Positions 35,767-48,022 of a stretch of DNA of 64,000 bases are shown here, piece after piece. The notes beneath the pieces are model-generated. The model was not told the origin of the DNA, ran no database searches, and worked only from the letters and a program-made list of their open reading frames with translations. Made by a program: the position numbers and the translations under genes. The DNA comes from Paramarasmius palmivorus. Taxonomy: Eukaryota > Basidiomycota > Agaricomycetes > Agaricales > Marasmiaceae. The stretch covers positions 744,001-808,000 of the forward strand of contig JAYKXP010000002.1 in assembly GCA_037176845.1 (NCBI GenBank), in the 5' to 3' direction. Numbering within the stretch: the first letter of the stretch is position 1; every line of letters begins with the position of its first letter.

Positions 35767-36840
35767 TTAGCTTTTTTGCTGTCGGAATGTGAGTCCTGAC
35801 GACGACTGCACGGAAAGACGTGTTTGAAGGTCAAGCTCGCGTCGTACAATCAAGCCAAAGAAGGCGGTGATGGCAGGGCGAACTGGCTTGATCGACTTAT
35901 ACGACCGATCGAGAACATATCGGGTGTCGACATCCATAAGGATGGCGGAGCAATTGGCCAAGCCAATCCGACACCGTGTACTGACCTTGGAGAAAGGATG
36001 ACACGGGGGCTGCCCGCGACCTCAAACATGGAGTTTCTTCTCCATCCTTCTCCCAAGAGGCTTTCTCCTCGTCTGTTGGCGGACAAAGCATACGGTATGT
36101 GTACTCGGGAAAGGGGAGACCTAAGCTAGGACCGTATTCGCTGCCGCGGTGAAGTCTCACTTCCATTGGAAGCGAGCTCTCATCAAATGTGGACTGAGAG
36201 AAGACAGGGGTTTCGTCCTTGAGTTTGTAGGGCCAGCCGAGTCGGTAATTGTATGAATGTCGGAATCCAAAGGAATGTGTGCCGGAAGGGGACGGTTGCC
36301 AGGAATTGGCTGAGTTTACACCGTCATTGGTACTGTCCGGATGCTTTTGCTTGACAGCACGCTCAGCTGAACTACTGCTCGGCGGATTCGATGAGACCCG
36401 GGGAGTGTGGAACTCAGCCAATTGATCCATTGGTTCATGAACCTTTTTGGGTCGCTTTGGCGCTGGGTTACCAGGCGTCTCATAGAACTGAATTAGATGG
36501 TAGAGGGGGTGCGTTGAAGAGAGTTGGAAAGGAATCCGGCAGGAAATGATGTAGAAGAGGTGGAGAGGAAAGGTGACGCAGATTGTGCATTGTTCTGGCC
36601 ATCGGCACCGAAAACATCGCTATTCTCACGATTAGCAGTGGCGAAGCGATTTTTTAGGTATTTAGGCTTGATATTAGGCCCACAAGGACGACGAGGTTTT
36701 AATGTATTGGTTGGATGAAAGGAATTATCTGCTGTCGTGTTTGGACTTCTGTCGGATAAGGGAACGCGGATGGAGCTGTTTCTCTGGCGTGAAGGTGTCA
36801 CAGGAGCATGAGATGAAAAGAGTGTGTTCGCTATAGAAAC
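35767..36840 (-). CDS. Unrecognised Ser/Pro-rich protein, exon borders uncertain
   Basis: Three open stretches on the minus strand look coding. One runs about 36493-36834 (PSRQRNSSIRVPLSDRSPN, KPRRPCGPNIKPKYLKNRF), one about 35990-36480 (NPAPKRPKKVHEPMDQLAEF, GTHSFGFRHSYNYRLGWPYKL) and one ends at 35767 (DVDTRYVLDRSYKSIKPVRP). The first two join well over a short intron near 36480-36520. No ATG was found for the first stretch; it may begin in an upstream exon ending near 36840. The basic, low-complexity N-terminal part suggests a nuclear protein. Function unknown. Confidence 0.35.
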
Positions 36841-37767
36841 ATAGTATAGATCTATGAGAGGAAGAAAGAATGGCGAAGGGAGAAAGCTTAAAGGTCAGCG
36901 CGAGAGTAACATGGTGAAACGTTGGTGAAACGTGACTCAGACTAGTGACTAGTGACTATCCGCATCTTGATTCTAAACTCCCAGCCCGCTGATTCTCGAC
37001 TACACAGCCTCTCAGCCGCTCATCAGAGAAGATTGAGCTATTCAGAGGGTCCAAATAGGATAAAAAGTAGGGCCCATTGGGTACGTTTTGACATTGTCAG
37101 CAGACCTCAATAACACTGACAGGCTTTTTTGGAGACCATATTCCTCGACGACACCGATACGCCTATTCAGTCTTTTCTGCTTTCAAGAAGGCTTTCTTCA
37201 GGGTTCTTCTGGGGCTAAGTTCGCCATATCGAATCAGCTTCACTTCAATATGTTGAGCGTGTTGTGCCGACATCTCGTTTGGCCGAAAACCTAGATACTC
37301 TTCCAGCCCTGGTAGGAATGGATTCACGAAAGCAAGATCGTGTTGTGGGTGTAGAGTCTGGGGGGAAGGTACGTGTTTCAGCCCTGGTTTATTACTTACC
37401 TAGTTCACGAAAAGAAACGAAGTAGTCATCACCACTATGCTATCGACACCAGAGGAGCATCCACTTATTCGGCTTCAAAAGATCTTCCTGATACTTATCG
37501 AATGCTTCAGGCTATGTGGGCTGAGCACTCTTCGTCCTCAGACACCACCGAACACCGTTTAAGAGGACACGGAAAGATCACACCTTTGCCAACGCACACT
37601 TGCTCCGAATCTACCATGTATTGAACTCCAGTACAACAAGCCAGTCTAGTACTATGCATCTGGTAGGTATCGTCCTCGTGAGTCCCACGAAAGTTTCAAA
37701 CTGACTTGCTCGATTTCAGGACGATGCGTAAATGGTTTGCCTTTCTAGTGTACTGTGCTTCGAAATG
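36841..37767. other. Intergenic, no gene seen
   Basis: About 930 bp without a supported feature. Confidence 0.4.
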
Positions 37768-38928
37768 TTACGTAGTGTGATACATTGATAAATTAGATTC
37801 TACTATTACCCTCGTATCTGCAATAAAGTCGACATTATCGATGACCACGAGGCACCTGCTATGTAATAGAGACAGCCTGATATCCAGCCCCCGTCATGGG
37901 CTAGGTCAGCACAATGCCGTACGAAAGAGAACACACTCTCGGACGTCAAACTGCACATGTGGTTGAGCTTGAATTGCTGCATTCGGAGACTGAACGCATA
38001 CCTGATATTCGACGTAAGCAGGAAGAATGATACGTGAGAATTCGTTGTTCTCGAGTATGTTTGCGATTGGAACAGGTGCTGAAAGTCGGCGGGGTCAAAA
38101 AATCAACGAATGGCTGTCGACGTATATCCGCTAGTAGTGTTCAGTTCCCGGTTTCTACCACACACCGTCATAGAAAACCAAAGCAGGTAACTTATTCCGG
38201 TCATTATAACCAAAGAGCTGCACAGACTTGATGTTCCTAGGCATACCACTCAGAATCGACAGAAGAGAAGTACTCACCCCTTGAGTGAAAACTCTTCAAA
38301 GTCCTTTTTTATAAGCCTATGAAATTGGAGTTATGTAATGAATGAGAGAGATGCGATGATCATCGCTCACCTTGATAGCGTCAGGCCCACGATAGCTAAC
38401 ATGCAGGAATTCTGAATCTTCTCCATCAACGCGAGCAACACATACGTGGCACCGTGCTTTCAAGTTATCCCATTCTTGCCGCAATAGTTCTCGGTAAAGA
38501 AACTTTCCCTGTTGGAATCATTTGGTACGCTCAGCCAGCAAATTCAAACCAACGGACTGAGCAACACACCTGTACTCCGTCTTCTCCTGCTTTGGGATGA
38601 CCGCATTGCACCGAATTACTGTATACGTGAGTTATCCAGGCTCCTTTATAAGTGATCATGATATCCAACCGAAGACTCGAAAGAAGCCATCGATGAGGGT
38701 GAGACGAAACTATACATAGACATATAGCCCTCGACGTAACTGGTGTATTGTTGAATTTATGCCTTTCTCAGGCGAAATCATATGCGCAATGGGCGATGTG
38801 CAATGTCAACTCCACCACCCCTAATCCCGCCAGTGAGGTGATACGCGGGTTGGGTGCAGCGAGCAATTCAGCATCCGTTAGTTCGATTGGACATACCCTG
38901 GAAAGTTGTCGTTGACATTCTATTGGAA
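37768..38928 (-). CDS. Unrecognised multi-exon protein, fragments only
   Basis: Short minus-strand exons look coding though none is long. They are KFLYRELLRQEWDNLKARCHV with VARVDGEDSEFLHVSYRGPD (about 38380-38510), DFEEFSLK, LFGYNDRNKLPALVFYD, PIANILENNEFSRIILPAYVEY (about 38000-38070) and a last exon VVIDNVDFIADTRVI ending at a stop near 37768. Each is bordered by plausible GT/AG sites. A possible start MSTTTFQ lies near 38922. I recognise no family. The model may contain lesions. Confidence 0.42.
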
Positions 38929-39571
38929 GGATTGAATGTCAGTAAAGCGCGTTGAAAAAGGGATGATGAGTGCTTGCCTGAGTACTATACAGTAGAACCA
39001 TCCCATCTCAACCATTGCATCAACCACACACATCGCTATGGTCGCCACTCAACATCACAGACTCTTTTGCGATTTGGTTGGAACACGTGCCAAGAGAGAG
39101 TTATCGAGGTGGATTGACCCGGGAAAACCCATGATCTTCGCGACCATCCAACCAACACGGTACCGTTGCATGGACGAAGATAGGGAGGAGCAGAGATTGG
39201 TAGAATGAATAAGCTACTCTGATTGTAGTCAATATTTTTCCTGAAATAGAAGTGATATTATACGCACCTATGAATGGGTGGTGTAGTAACTTCCCATTTG
39301 GTTCTTCCACAGCGGAAAAGAGCGAGGGTAATTTAGAGGTGGAAGGGGCTGGAGATCTCTGGGAACCGTGCGGGCGCGAAAAAGGAGGCTGTGCTTTTTT
39401 CGTGGGAATTTTTCCGTGATAGAAGGCAGTCGCATAAAGAACGACTCGGATGTCTCATTTCATTCGAACTCGTAACTATCAAGAAAATGCGGCAACGAAG
39501 ATATTGCCGTGAAACGCAAATATTTGTAACGCACTGTTATACGAGACCTTAAAACAAGCTACTACGTATTG
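38929..39571. other. Intergenic, no gene seen
   Basis: About 640 bp. A small minus-strand frame (39101-39310) has no supporting features. Confidence 0.4.
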
Positions 39572-41249
39572 ATGCCAGATACATTCAGCCCATTCTGTCT
39601 CATGCTTTGTAGCTCACGCCTTCGCCGTGTAGAACACCCTAACTTCAGAATCCCTCAAGAGGTTTGGGAACGAGCTTTGTTTAGAATGGAGCAAGTTCCT
39701 GTCGAAATATGGGATCAAATTTTTCGCGCACTGTGGCCTTGCTGTTGGCTTTCAATTCGCGCTGTGAATAGGGTGCTTGGAGCCCTCGCAACCAAACTAT
39801 TCTTCGAAAGGATGGATCTCCGCTGTTACTCATCAGTCGGAACCGCAATTTCATTCATGAAAACAGCTGCAAATCCGAAGAGCGATGTGTGCAAATTTGT
39901 CTTGAGGCTTGGCCTCGTGCTCCAGTACGTGCTCTCCGCGGCGTCTCTGATACGGAGTTGATTAATCACTTTGGGGAACAGAGCTCATTCATACACCCAT
40001 GCCTTGGTGCGCACGATGGCCACCGGTCTCGAAGCCATGGCCAATGTCCTTCTCGTCCTGAAGTTAGACACTGCGCAACGTACATCCAACGTTACTTCTG
40101 CAATACTTGCCACAATACACTTCTCTCGCCTCTCTGAATTTCACTTCAAAGGCGATTTCACTGAAGTGATCAAATCCTTCCTTATTCGTCATCATTTCAC
40201 TCTAGAGAAAGTGAAACTAGAGAAACCGGACCGGGAACTGGTACAAGCTGATTCGGCCCCCCACAACGATACGCGCCTTTCATCCTTTCATCACGCTCAT
40301 TTGCAACATGTGCCCTTCACCGTCCTCCGACATGCTACTGCTCATAGTGAAGCCATTGCATTCCTCATAGCAAACGGTCTTCCTATGTGTAGAAGTTGTT
40401 ATCTGCTTGCGGAGATTTCTGTCGACACACTGCCTGTTATTCGGGAATGGACGCCTAGCATCGGACCGGTAATAAGCGGATTCAAGGTGGAAGTTTTTGG
40501 TTTTGGAGAGGACATATTCGATGCCCTCTCTCATGCGTGTCCCAATCTCCAGGTCTTGGACATTTTTTGTAAAACAGACGGGTACCTTGGACATCTTGTC
40601 CAGTGCTTAGCTACAAAGGTACGCTTCCCTATCTTGTATGGTCTGAAGGAAGCTTATCACGAGCCAAAGATAAACGTTCACAAGGTGTTGAACGCATGTG
40701 CACGGCTTCGAAACCTTCGCACCCTCATATGGTCTTCGTCCCCTCGAATTTTTGGCCTAGGAGAGCGCGGATGGCCGCTTCTCTTGAAGCTTAGCGAAAC
40801 AAACCACGATCTTTGTTTCGCGTCATTTCCAGGCGAGTAGCGTTTCATGAATTTCTTTGTGATGCTATCCTCATGCTCGTCTATCACTGACAGATTCAGG
40901 CACCTGGCGACGTAGCTCCGTAACAGGCGCATGGATCCCTTACTTCTTCGATCTCAAACAGGTTCAGAGACGTTCAGGCGGGGCCTCATGGCTATTTCAG
41001 AGCATTCTTCGGGGATCGTATACTTGCCTACCAGATTTCCTAAAGCTGATGGAGATTCTTTTGTCTGAACGGAGGCATGTTATTGTCCTACCGCCTCAGC
41101 GCAGGCATCATGAAGGTTTGGTGAGCTACACCGAACGAATCATTGCAACTTTCAGAAGCTATGAAGCTGGCAAGCAAGAAAAGACAGAGCAGGATGTACT
41201 TATATTGCTGAGAGCTGCTAAATGGTTAAAGGTTTTCGAGACTTTTTAA
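39572..41249 (+). CDS. F-box/LRR-like protein 2
   Basis: Three exons. The F-box is MEQVPVEIWDQIFRALWPCCWLSIRAVNRVLG, with ATG at 39686; an in-frame ATG at 39572 adds 38 residues. The intron after LRLGLVLQ joins to AHSYTHALVRTMATGLEAM, and a last GC-donor intron (GCGAGT near 40836) joins to SGTWRRSSVTGAWIPYFFDLKQ, ending at 41249. Leucine-spaced blocks such as SRLSEFHFKGDFTEVIKSFL and PNLQVLDIF form the substrate-binding part. The layout is the same as F-box 3 at 46542-48022, so the two are paralogues. Predicted role: Skp1-dependent ubiquitin ligase adaptor. Confidence 0.75.
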
Positions 41250-41363
41250 CCTTTTTGCTAGGAGCTACATTCGCACAATGTGCGGAATTGATTTTGAAGC
41301 GTTATCCTCATTTTTTGGCAATCATAACGTAACTACAAGAAATAGCTGCTTTATTTGATCCTC

Positions 41364-43157
41364 TCAGACCTCTATTTGATACTGAGTAGACAAATCGGTG
41401 TCAAATGGATCCCTTTCTCGAGCTCCTGTCGAGTATGTGAACTCCTTTGCTGCCTTTCTATCGTATCCCCAGTCGATGGTTATTCCGTGGTTGCGTAAGG
41501 AGAGAAAACAGCCAAGAATGTCGCTGTCTTTGGGAGGCTCGGTCGACCTGACTGACAGTTTACGTAGCCTCGTGGTTCCTGACGCGCCATCGATATTGCA
41601 CCGCGTCCAAGCGAACGTCATCAGCCTTTCTTCCACCTCGGTATCCATACCGCGCCAGTTGGCGACTACGACTGCCGCAAGCCGAGGGCATATTGTTTCA
41701 GCGCATGCGCCAGTTGGCGTCAGAGCAGTAACAATTGCCTTCAGAGTGGGGATAGGAAGAAAGTGAAGACCAAGCGACGTGAGATTAGGCAGACTTCTGA
41801 GGATGTTCACGACGGGTGGGGCTGAAATTGGCAGGTCTAGATCTAATCTCTCCAGCGAACATTCCGAAGAAACCAAGCAAGGAAACGGCCAAAATGTCAC
41901 GTAGTGGACACGGTGGCCAATTCGCACACTGAAGGACTTCAGTTGAGGGGTTGATACAATGGCCCTCCCGACGTCGTTCAATCGGGCTCTACCCTGCGGC
42001 GGCAGAACTCCGTCTTCCGTGTCGATAATCAGAGTGATTTCCTGTAGCTTTGGAAACACGCATTCCTTAAGCGGTCCGCTTCTGGCTGACAGTGTAAACG
42101 CTACGCGGCAGACACGAAGCGAAGCTGCCAACGAAAGGATCTGCAGAGCTTGGATGTCGGAAAGTGTTGCATGTCCACGAGCAGGTACGAAGTGGGGATA
42201 CAGTTCAAGTTCTGTGAGCAGACTCCACTGTATCTGGACGTTGGAATGGTGAAAGTGGTCGCGAACTGTGAGGGTTCGTAAAGAAGCGGATTCGAACAAT
42301 ACCCCGAGAGGATGGTTGGTCTGAATACCGCTGAAAGCGGAATCCTCGTTCCTGGGAGTCAATAGCTTTAACCCGTGGAGAAGCCTGATCTCTTCGGGCT
42401 GGATGCCGCCAAAGATCGGAGTCAGATAAGATGGAGCACTCAGTGTGAGGCTGTACCACCGTGATGAGTGCGGCAAGATATGAGCTACGAGACTTGACTG
42501 TAGAAAGCGGAAAAGAGCCCATTGGTATGATTCAGACCCAATAGAGGGAAAGGGAGAAACGTAGATCGATAGTACAAGAGGTACTTGTCCTGATCGCTCG
42601 AGCCACTGTTTCAGTCTTTGTTCCTTTCCTATGATGGTGGCATAATAACGTTCCAGAGAAGGCATAGACACGGAAGTCCGATCTTCAGGAAGGCCAGAAA
42701 CGGATACGTCGATGTTACTCCAGAGCAAAGGAGTTGTGCAAGCAGTAATCCGCCAAAGATGGCAGACACTTGCCAGTAGTAGGGGGGGTTCTGGAATCAA
42801 CCGTTCTTGCAGGCTAACTTCTTGAGCCTCGCAATAGAAGAGGAAGATGATACGAAGAACATCGGAGTTAACTCGCCGTATTGGGGATAAAAAGGCGAGA
42901 TGGCCATCCACCAATGCCGCAAGTTCTCTACGGGAAGTTTGTAGATTCGCTATCTGTGCGTCCAAGCACTCGAGAGTATGCAGAGGCTCTTCGAGCAGTT
43001 CTCGGATTGCTCGGGCTTCAGCCAGAGAAGGAGCGAAGTTACTGCCAGTATGTACAATAAAAGGCGAGTCTGCGTTGATTTCCAACATGAATCTCAAGTT
43101 CAATAGAATACTGGATTGCGGAGCACGTACTGTACAAAGTCTCCCCAAAGACATCAT
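41364..43157 (-). CDS. F-box/LRR-like protein 4, single exon (up to 597 aa)
   Basis: An uninterrupted frame. The N-terminal part has the widespread basidiomycete pattern ARAIRELLEEPLHTLECLDAQIANLQ, then LSPIRRVNSDVLRIIFLFYCE and LLLASVCHLWRITACTTPLLWSNI, i.e. coiled coil followed by F-box-like helices. The remainder is made of irregular LRR-like blocks (SLRTLTVRDHF, LEELYPHF-like, LERLDLDLPIS, LPNLTSLGLHFL). The start may be 43157, 43154 or the ATG at 43088 (MLEINADSPF), the last matching the usual family start. Likely an SCF adaptor. Confidence 0.83.
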   Translation of the reverse strand: MMSLGRLCTVRAPQSSILLNLRFMLEINADSPFIVHTGSNFAPSLAEARAIRELLEEPLHTLECLDAQIANLQTSRRELAALVDGHLAFLSPIRRVNSDVLRIIFLFYCEAQEVSLQERLIPEPPLLLASVCHLWRITACTTPLLWSNIDVSVSGLPEDRTSVSMPSLERYYATIIGKEQRLKQWLERSGQVPLVLSIYVSPFPSIGSESYQWALFRFLQSSLVAHILPHSSRWYSLTLSAPSYLTPIFGGIQPEEIRLLHGLKLLTPRNEDSAFSGIQTNHPLGVLFESASLRTLTVRDHFHHSNVQIQWSLLTELELYPHFVPARGHATLSDIQALQILSLAASLRVCRVAFTLSARSGPLKECVFPKLQEITLIIDTEDGVLPPQGRARLNDVGRAIVSTPQLKSFSVRIGHRVHYVTFWPFPCLVSSECSLERLDLDLPISAPPVVNILRSLPNLTSLGLHFLPIPTLKAIVTALTPTGACAETICPRLAAVVVANWRGMDTEVEERLMTFAWTRCNIDGASGTTRLRKLSVRSTEPPKDSDILGCFLSLRNHGITIDWGYDRKAAKEFTYSTGARERDPFDTDLSTQYQIEV

Positions 43158-45928
43158 TCAGATCCTCTCCCTCGACCATTTCCATTCTGTGTCGATTTTT
43201 GTTCATAAAGCTGCACCAATAGAGTTGAGCGACGGAGTAGACAGTGTTGCGCGAAGGATCGGTGTAGGCCCTTAGAAAAAGGCTTTCTACGAAGTCAATT
43301 TGTACTCAGGCCAGCGGGGCGGAGTGACATGAACTTTGTGCATGATTTAGTGACTCATTGACCAGTCGGTTACGCGTTTACGTTTGGGCCGTATTTACCG
43401 TTACGCTTTTCTGTTCAATTCCAACACTGCTAGAAAGTGACGTAACAATCTCAGCACGCTCCTCTCCGAAGGTTCAACGTTCATCGCTTACCCTACACTG
43501 TACAGGTAGATATCGCTGCGTAAAACCTTGGCCCCCTTTGACGCTTGGGGTCCTTAAGTCGTAAGTAGACTCTTCTTTTGAACGGCTCTTCTGCATAGAA
43601 TGTCAGCCAATACGCGTAGCATTCACGACTGGAGCATCAGGCGCATATCATAATTCAGTCGCATCCTCATAGTTCAGATAAAACCACCCACCTAGGGAAG
43701 AATCTCTGGCTGTCGTGGAGTTGCACTAAATGTACGGCGTGCAATGTGTTGTGACTTGAACATGTGGAGTACATTTTTGGCGTGGTTAGCTGGTCTAAGT
43801 GGGCAGATAAGTGGACCATGGTCAACAATATATCTGAGGGTGAATAGTGTAGGTGAGGTGTCTTGAACATGTGTCGGGACCCAGGGTGTACTTTCGAGGA
43901 CAAGATATTGTTCGAAGTAATTGAAAACAATTGAAAATAGGTTTAAGGCTCGCGACAAACTCGTCCAGCGTTGGACACGGCTTCCGACAACCATTCGCGT
44001 ATTCATGGTCTTCCCGTATTATTCTGCTGTGATTTATTGCTTCATGATAATGATTGGGACGAGGCAGCCACTCATGCTGGTATTGTAGCTAAAGAGATGT
44101 TGAATTAGACGTGTATGACTGATGTACATGGTCCGCAACGCACCCAACCCGAAATATATTGTGGTAGTGTCCAAAAATGTACATTGCGTGGACTGACTAT
44201 CGTCAGATAAGCAGCTTCCTCTATCTCGTCATAGTCCGAGTGACTTTCAGAGCATGTTCGGACGAATCCTGGGCGAAATGTCTATCCGATTGGGAAGGTT
44301 AGTAGCGTCAAAAGAAGCCTATGAGAGATGAAATCGAACGTACCACCGTGACGTTAATCTGCCGAGGGCCATTTCGAGACTATCTCTTGGAGAGATGTCT
44401 CTCCGTTACCGTATCGCAAGACCACTCTCGACGTGCAAAGGTCTTCTGCCCTAGGTAACTTGAGCCTATCAGGACCGGGAAGGTTGTTTATAAATTGCTA
44501 TTTCTTGTACGGGTAAAGCGCAGGATAAGAGCTCACCTAACTTTCTTGAGCCACGCTTAGCCTTCAATGTGCTTTCCTCCCAACGCTTAAAGCGCGGATG
44601 AAGAGTCCAGTCTAGCGGACATTCATCAAGGAGCGAGACTAGAACATCTCGCAGTTTCCTTGTCCTTGAAAATATCTTCTTTCCTTTACCGGCGACTCAT
44701 TTCTATGCTTGCGTATCCACGTGCAAAAAAACTCCGCGTCGATGACTGGGAATGTTGGCCCAAAAGCAATGTTAGCCACACGTCCTAGCTAGAGTGGCTA
44801 GTGCGTCAGCAACTGGAGATTTAGGAAGAAGAAACGTTACCGATGTACCAATCCAGGTGTCTCCGCGACTTCTAGATGAGCTCGAGTTCCCGATGCTTGG
44901 GTTATACGACATGAATGACAACCTTGAATACCAGATCAGTCAATGTTCCACGAGCAGAAAGACAGGCGGTGCATACGAGCGTCAGCGCAAAACGGCGCTT
45001 CCGGTGGGTACGGTTGTGCGCATCCGAACTGACACTGAAATCCAACACACCTGCCTGATCTCTCCAGAGCCCACGGCTTGATGGTATTCCCTTTCCCTGA
45101 GCCCAAAGAATAGTCTGTGCCAGCTATGGTGTTGATAAACGTTCTGAACCCAAAGAAGCCTGGAATCCGAACATGAGGTAAGGGCTTAAAGAGCGGACTG
45201 GTCACTGCACGTCAGGATATGGGGGAGGTCAAGTTAGCTGGAACTGACTTGGGCGTTGAATTGATGATGAGGGCACCTCTTCTATTAGATAGCTGAAGGG
45301 CTGTATCTTATTGAATAGAGGCGTGGTCTGGTTGTGGAGGGAACGAGGAAAAACCTGAAAGTGACGATTGACCGGCACTTTACCTTGCGACTTTGGAGCA
45401 AGGTGTCCCCCACCGATTAGTTCCCACGACTCCGGAATCATTTTTGAGCCGTTCCGCCGGGAAGGATTGCCGCAGCCAGGTCTAGGCATTGGTTAGGCGC
45501 TGCGCGTAGACAGAACTTTTTTGCGCTCACCGCTCACAGGATGTTCATGAAATCGGACGTTGTTTTGCCAGCTTCACTTCTCATGTATACCGTAACCGAC
45601 TTAGGGAGTGTCAGGTAGCGAGAGCCTGTTGTACAACTCGGAATTGTCGGTCACACTGCCAAATTCTCAATGTAGAATCCCTTACTCTGTCACGGTCGAG
45701 TTGGAAATCTGCTTTCTGTGTCGCATATGGTACCTTCTGGACGCATTGACGATTCCTGGAGAGATCAAATTGCCGCCTAGCTTTCTGTTCACCCATAAAA
45801 AAGCCCCCAAAAGTGTGGCGAATATGGTTCCTTGACTAAGTACTTACATTTTGTTGCAAGACGTCGAGATCTTTCAATGCAGGAAATTGAAAGGCCACGT
45901 CGGAATTATGGTGTGCATAGTAGCGATT
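43158..45928. other. Long intergenic stretch, no gene supported
   Basis: About 2.8 kb with only scattered short frames (for example 43692-44006 - and 44794-45081 +). None shows domains, family motifs or consistent splicing. Confidence 0.45.
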
Positions 45929-46028
45929 TAGAGTGTATTTGTAGACGTATAGACAACATTTGGACGGATTTTGACAGGGCCAAATCGCTTGTCCAAACGT
46001 TTGTATGGACGGCTCCAAATACACTCTA
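45929..46028. repeat. 100-bp fold-back (MITE-like) element
   Basis: The left arm 45929-45965 begins TAGAGTGTATTTG and the right arm 45991-46028 ends CAAATACACTCTA, its reverse complement. The arms pair over about 37 bp with a few mismatches and are separated by a 25-bp loop. A TA dinucleotide lies at each end, as expected for Tc1/mariner-type miniature elements. No other copy was noticed in this window. Confidence 0.7.
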
Positions 46029-46372
46029 GTAATAAAGATTTTGCTGTGAAGGGGAAAGTTTTGTCATGGCTTTAAGTGGGACTCTTTAATACCAATGGAT
46101 GTTTTACACCTTGACATTAACACTTAGGCCCCTTAGTCCTAAATTGCTTACTGATGTAAAGCATGGACATCGTATCAACAAGCTCAACGGAGTCCGAATT
46201 GAGCCAAAGTCGCAAGGTCTGCAGCCGCGCGGCTGCCCTTCGAGTTCAGACTGATGATTACACTATTTCCCACGAGCTGGCTTCGATATATCTTTACATA
46301 TAAGCTACTTTTGACATTCCTGAAACACTCAGACGACCTGTACACCTTTTTTTTTCTAGTTCCCGAACACCT

Positions 46373-46465
46373 TGGACAACCCGGACGCCCTGAACGGTGG
46401 ACTCCCGGACGACCTGGACTTCCCGAACCCCCCGGACTCCCCGGACTCCCCGGTCCCGAACTGCT
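46373..46465 (+). repeat. GC-rich CCCGGAC-type short repeat tract
   Basis: CCCGGAC/CCCGAAC-like 9-mers recur about ten times. In one plus frame they read as Gly/Pro/Leu-rich, collagen-like text (PGRPGLPEPPGLPGLPGP) running into F-box gene 3. It is probably a low-complexity leader rather than part of the protein. Confidence 0.6.
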
Positions 46466-46541
46466 GGATCTTTCGAGGAAGGCAACCAGCACGTGGGTGG
46501 AAAATTGCAGAATCGCCGATCGGATTGGAAGTTCTTTCCTC

Positions 46542-48022
46542 ATGATCATGGAACAAAGCTCGGGCCAAGCTCGTGTCAAAGAAGAAGCAGTAAGATCTAT
46601 TCCAGAATTACCGGCGGAAATCCTGGATCGGATTTTTCGACTCTTGCTCCCGTACACCTTGAGAAGACTGCGTCGAGTCAGCAAACGCTTCTCATGCATT
46701 GCTACTCCAATACACTTCCGCAAGATACAGTTACCATCGGGATCGCCCCAGAGGATCATCAAATTTATGCGAGGAGTCTCAGCCTGCCCTCATATCGCTG
46801 ATACCATCCGGGAGCTCGAAGTATCCTTTATGTGCGTCTGAAGTGTTCTATTTCGACCCAATACTCAAACTTTTGTCAGGGATCACCACTTCATGTGGGG
46901 CGCACCCATATCGACCGGAGCAGCTTTCGCGCTGATGAGCAACCTCGTTGTTCTCCGCCTTCACCATGTACCACCAAAAACCTGCATCCACAGTGTCATT
47001 GGAAACATTTCAAAAACCTTCTACTCAAGTCTCCGAGAATTCGAATTTGACGGCCCCTTCATCCCAGAGATTCAGAGCTTTGTGGAGAAACACTCTTCCA
47101 CACTCAACATTTTGTGTTTGGAGTGTTATTCGCAAGTTTGCTGGAAAGCACCCGCCACACCCGGGCCAGTATTCTCCGCGCTCCAACGTGCTTCAGGATC
47201 GTTGTCCGTCTTGAGATATCTGATATCGAGGGGAGCTTCGTCACTGGCAAGCATTCGGGTTACAGACTATAGTACGATTGGGGCTCTGCAAAGATTTTTT
47301 CGAAAAGTACCACAACTCCAGGACCTTGAAATATACATCGACCAGGAACACGAGACGTCAATCTTTCAAACCGTCGCAGACGTTCTTCCCGAGTTGATTT
47401 CCTTCTCTTCTGTAAGCCTACAGTCCGGAGAGTCGGATTCGCTGAACAGGTTTCCGGCAGTGGTATGTTCCATCTCTATACTTTGGAAGACGCAGGCCAA
47501 CTTTCTGACAGATTGACATTGACGAATTTTTCGATGGCTGCGCCGGGCTCACAAAACTCCGAAGACTGAAATGGGTCAGCAACACAGGCGAGTATGGTAA
47601 TTGGAGCGTAGGTTTGCCTGTGGTTCTCGAGCTCTCCCGTAATAATCCCAATCTGGAATTTGTTGCTTTACCTGGTGCGATTCTGGTGTTCGAAGTCTTC
47701 ACGTTGTCTAGAGGCTGACTAACGAACAGATTCTGGTGTTTGGAAGCGAGTCGAACCAGATATCTGGATTCCTTATTACTTCGACCTAAAAAAAATGCAT
47801 CGCGCTGGAAATTGTTGGCTGCTCAAGGAAATTCACGAGCGATCGTACTCGTGTCTCCCGTCTTTGCTGTCACACGTGGAGGCAAGTTACAGTTCGCTTA
47901 CCCAAAAGCTACCAGAAACACTATTGGAGGATGTCGTTGACCTCTTCAAAGCCGGCGAGTATGTCGTTGAAACAGACGCATTGAACCTACTTCAACTGAT
48001 GGCGATCGTTTGGAACCTTTGA
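46542..48022 (+). CDS. F-box/LRR-like protein 3
   Basis: ATG at 46542 or 46548. The F-box reads SIPELPAEILDRIFRLLLPYTLRRLRRVSKRF. A first intron after ELEVSF joins to MDHHFMWGAPISTGAA, a second near 47465-47511 joins to IDIDEFFDGCAGLTKL, and a third (donor GTGCGATT near 47676) joins to SGVWKRVEPDIWIPYYFDLKK, ending at 48022. Repeated blocks such as SLREFEFDGPFIPEIQSF form the LRR-like region. It is a paralogue of F-box 2, with matching final exon (WIPYFFDLK/WIPYYFDLK). Likely an SCF adaptor. Confidence 0.75.

Noticed and set aside
44794..45081. 95-aa plus-strand frame
   Set aside because: No family features and no ATG at its start; it appears random.
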